From Hyphomicrobiales bacterium (lineage in GTDB: Bacteria; Pseudomonadota; Alphaproteobacteria; Rhizobiales; Xanthobacteraceae), in assembly GCA_003133345.1 (NCBI GenBank), contig PKXB01000163.1, positions 49,603 to 57,185 of the forward strand: a DNA stretch of 7,583 nt. The letters are read 5' to 3'. The notes beneath the pieces are model-generated. The model was not told where the DNA came from. It did not search any database and saw only the letters and a program-made list of their open reading frames with translations. The translations under genes and the position numbers were made by a program. Positions 5,342 to 7,583 of the stretch are shown here, one piece after another; the first letter of the stretch is position 1, and each line of letters opens with the position of its first letter.

Positions 5342-6970
5342 ATGGCGAAAACGCCCTACGACACCGATCTCGACCGCAATCCGGCCAATTTCCAGTCGCT
5401 GACGCCGCTCGGCTTTCTCGAGCGCGCGGCCGCCGTGTTCCCGGATTACACCGCCATCATCCACGGGCAGCTCACGCGCTCCTACGCGGAGTTCTATGCG
5501 CGCACGCGCCGGCTGGCCTCGGCGCTGGCCAAGCGTGGCATCAAGCGCGGCGACAGCGTCTCGGCCATGCTCGCCAACACGCCGGCCATGCTGGAATGCC
5601 ACTACGGCGTGCCGATGACGCAAGGCGTGCTCAACACGCTCAACACGCGGCTCGATGCGCCGATCATCGCCTTCTCGCTCGACCATGCCGAGGCCAAGGT
5701 CGTCATTATCGACCGCGAATTTTCCAAGGTGATGAAGGAGGCGTTGACGCTCTGCAAAGCCAAGCCGCTGGTGATCGACTACGACGATCCGGAATATTCC
5801 GGGCCGGGTGAGCGCTTAAGCGAGATCGAATACGAGGACTTCGTCGCGAGCGGCGATCCCGATTACGCCTGGCATATGCCGGACGACGAATGGGACGCCA
5901 TCACACTCAACTACACCTCAGGCACCACCGGTGACCCCAAGGGAGTCGTCTATCACCACCGCGGCGCGCATCTGCTCGCGATGGGCAATGTCATCACCTG
6001 CGGCATGCGGCAGCATCCGGTTTACCTGTGGACGCTGCCGATGTTCCACTGCAACGGCTGGTGCTTCCCATGGACGGTGTCGATCGTCGCCGGCACCCAT
6101 GTCTGCCTGCGCGCGGTGCGCGCCGGCGCGATGTATGACGCGATTCACCATCACAAGGTGACGCATCTGTGCGGCGCACCGATCGTGATGGCGGTTTTGC
6201 TCAATGCGACCGAGGCCGAGAAGAAGCCGCTGCCCCATGTCGTCAATTTCGCAACCGCCGCGGCGCCGCCGCCCGAGGCCGTGCTGGCGGCCATGAAGGA
6301 AGCCGGCTTCAACGTCACGCATGTCTATGGCCTCACCGAATGTTACGGCCCCTCGGTGGTGAACGAGTGGCACGACGCCTGGGATGCGCTGCCGCTCGCC
6401 GAACAAGCGGCGAAGAAATCGCGCCAGGGCGTGCGCTATCCGGTGCTGGAAGCACTCGACGTGCTCGATCCCATGACCATGCGGCCGGTCAAGCGCGACG
6501 GCGAGACGCTGGGCGAAGTGATGATGCGCGGCAATGTCGTGATGAAGGGCTATCTCAAGAACAAGGCCGCGACCGAGAAGGAGTTTGCCGGCGGCTGGTT
6601 CCACACCGGTGATCTCGGCGTCATGCATCCGGACGGCTACGTCCAGCTGAAAGATCGCTCGAAGGACATCATCATTTCCGGCGGCGAGAATATCTCCTCG
6701 ATCGAGGTGGAGGACGCGCTGTACAAGCATCCCGCGGTCGCCGCCGCCGCGGTGGTGGCAAAACCCGACGACAAATGGGGCGAGACGCCGTGCGCTTTTG
6801 TTGAACTCAAGCCGGGGCAGAAGGCTACCGCCGACGAGCTGCTGCAATGGTGCCGCAAGCATCTCGCGGCGTATAAGTGTCCACGATACTTGGTGTTCGC
6901 GGAGATCCCGAAGACCAGCACGGGAAAGATACAGAAGTTCAAATTGAGAGAGATGTCGAAAGGGATATAG
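5342..6970 (+). CDS. Acyl-CoA synthetase (AMP-forming), DmdB/AAE-like
   Basis: A 542-aa cytoplasmic ANL-superfamily ligase that makes acyl-CoA from a carboxylic acid, ATP and CoA. Motifs: phosphate loop YTSGTTGDPKG (191-201), substrate-pocket segment PMFHCNGW (233-240), YGLTE (329-333), HTGD with the ribose-binding Asp (421-424), hinge DRSKDIIISGGENIS (438-452) and catalytic lysine K529 in PKTSTGK. The N-terminus (NFQSLTPLGFLERAAAVFPD) and VLNTLNTRLDA (96-106) place it with bacterial acyl-CoA synthetases related to DmdB (methylmercaptopropionate-CoA ligase) and plant acyl-activating enzymes. The substrate, medium-chain, branched or methylthio acid, cannot be fixed from sequence. The start at 5342 has GGGGGAAA 7 nt upstream. 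The last 30 or so codons (from about 6870) use AGA, ATA, TTG, GGA and CCA unlike the rest of the gene, though the protein stays in family. Confidence 0.87.
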   Translation: MAKTPYDTDLDRNPANFQSLTPLGFLERAAAVFPDYTAIIHGQLTRSYAEFYARTRRLASALAKRGIKRGDSVSAMLANTPAMLECHYGVPMTQGVLNTLNTRLDAPIIAFSLDHAEAKVVIIDREFSKVMKEALTLCKAKPLVIDYDDPEYSGPGERLSEIEYEDFVASGDPDYAWHMPDDEWDAITLNYTSGTTGDPKGVVYHHRGAHLLAMGNVITCGMRQHPVYLWTLPMFHCNGWCFPWTVSIVAGTHVCLRAVRAGAMYDAIHHHKVTHLCGAPIVMAVLLNATEAEKKPLPHVVNFATAAAPPPEAVLAAMKEAGFNVTHVYGLTECYGPSVVNEWHDAWDALPLAEQAAKKSRQGVRYPVLEALDVLDPMTMRPVKRDGETLGEVMMRGNVVMKGYLKNKAATEKEFAGGWFHTGDLGVMHPDGYVQLKDRSKDIIISGGENISSIEVEDALYKHPAVAAAAVVAKPDDKWGETPCAFVELKPGQKATADELLQWCRKHLAAYKCPRYLVFAEIPKTSTGKIQKFKLREMSKGI

Positions 6971-6971
6971 T

Positions 6972-7583
6972 ATGACGTTCGCAACTTATAAAGTTCATCC
7001 ACGTAACATTTCATTTGAAAAATCGGACCTGAAAAGGCTTGCCGATTTCGTGACTCAAAAGACAGTTGAGACCAAAGAAGCACATAAACAGAATCTAAAT
7101 TTTGAAGGACAAACTGGTGAACAACAAGCAGACGTTTTAAAAACTTTGGATGAAGCTTATAAGATTGCCATTTTTGTTTACGGCGCAGAAGGAGAAGAAC
7201 TTTTAGTTCACGATTCAACGATATTTGATGCACCGGAATTTCCAGAGAAACTCACCCGGCTCACAATTGACACTATTATTCCATTTCGGAATCGCACAAA
7301 TTTCGCTCCGAGAAATGGAATACGAATAGACTTAGACTTTTCCTCTTCGAAGATATTGGACTGGCAATCGAATTTGTCAGGACCTACTCCAAATTTATCT
7401 GAGGCATTAATCCAAGGGGTCGACGACAATTGGCGCGCTGCCATGATTGCACATTTGCAAAAACTGTTTCACGGAAGAAAAAATTATCGCGGGTTTTTGC
7501 ACGCGCCATTTACCTATGACACGTACCTCTGGCTCTTTTTCATGCCACTATATTTCTACAGTCTCATACCAACGGCGCTAAAG
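6972..7583 (+). CDS. Unrecognised A+T-rich gene, 5' part (204 codons, open to window end)
   Basis: The frame starts with ATG one base after the synthetase stop, with AAAGGG 7 nt upstream, and stays open for all 204 codons to the edge. G+C is about 41% by hand count over 7021-7583, against 60-70% in sampled lines of the synthetase gene, and codons such as TTA, ATA, AGA and AAA are frequent. The first 165 or so residues are soluble and mixed (MTFATYKVHPRNISFEKSDL; a lysine and glutamine-rich stretch at 28-55; an IAIFVYGAEGEELLVHD strand region at 66-82; DNWRAAMIAHLQKLFHGRKN at about 151-170). After that a hydrophobic aromatic run (YLWLFFMPLYFYSLIPT, about 184-200) looks like a membrane segment. 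I do not recognise the family. Its composition suggests recent acquisition. Its tight spacing to the synthetase may be true coupling or an accident of the junction. Confidence 0.7.
   Translation, partial: MTFATYKVHPRNISFEKSDLKRLADFVTQKTVETKEAHKQNLNFEGQTGEQQADVLKTLDEAYKIAIFVYGAEGEELLVHDSTIFDAPEFPEKLTRLTIDTIIPFRNRTNFAPRNGIRIDLDFSSSKILDWQSNLSGPTPNLSEALIQGVDDNWRAAMIAHLQKLFHGRKNYRGFLHAPFTYDTYLWLFFMPLYFYSLIPTALK

Noticed and set aside
5918..6862. 314-codon frame antisense to the acyl-CoA synthetase
   Set aside because: Shadow of the synthetase gene with His/Arg/Gly-rich composition and no initiation signal.
6637..7233. 198-codon minus-strand frame across the composition break
   Set aside because: It joins antisense of the synthetase with antisense of the A+T-rich gene; the plus strand frame there is open for 204 codons with a ribosome binding site, so this is a shadow.

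Overview
The window looks like chromosome of a high-GC alphaproteobacterium of the order Hyphomicrobiales, near Bradyrhizobium, Rhodopseudomonas or Pseudolabrys. This rests on strong G/C third-position codon use, the character of the two CoA ligases and the TauE-type carrier, and several small proteins that resemble unnamed families I associate with Bradyrhizobiaceae. Genus and family names come from memory of these families, not from a search.

Left third (1-1882) is an accessory-looking patch of small genes. At the left edge a sigma70-like promoter overlaps a perfect 14-bp palindrome and fires leftward into a hairpin-rich leader that runs off the window. Next come a stretch with possible insertion-sequence end relics (about 204-290), a 62-aa gene (424-612, minus), a 94-aa secreted-protein gene (715-999, minus), a 136-aa secreted Ig/cadherin-like protein (1204-1614, plus) and a 54-aa membrane peptide (1647-1811, minus). 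Two nearly identical 43-bp direct repeats (654-696 and 1040-1082) each sit 40-41 bp upstream of one of the two leftmost small genes, giving a cassette-like repeat-gene, repeat-gene layout.

The middle (1883-4728) is ordinary core metabolism. A complete propionate-CoA ligase gene (prpE, minus) is divergent from a TauE/SafE-family membrane carrier (plus, GTG start), with a 161-bp shared control region.

The right third holds a DUF4189-like secreted-protein gene (4742-5179, minus) cut by an in-frame amber codon at residue 77, although both halves still look like one protein. Divergent from it is an intact 542-aa acyl-CoA synthetase of the DmdB/AAE-like type (5342-6970, plus). One base after its stop begins an A+T-rich gene (about 41% G+C by hand count over 7021-7583) that is open to the window end and that I do not recognise. 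Base composition and codon choice already shift in the last 90-100 bp of the synthetase gene, which suggests a recombination or island boundary there.

Functionally, the two ligases activate short-chain (propionate) and longer or substituted carboxylic acids to CoA thioesters, and the carrier probably exports or imports a small organic or sulfur anion. A joint pathway is possible but not shown by the sequence. I see no transposase, phage gene, CRISPR array, tRNA or rRNA. The points most worth a second look are the left-edge operator and leader, the repeat-plus-gene pairs, the amber-interrupted DUF4189 gene and the A+T-rich gene at the right edge.
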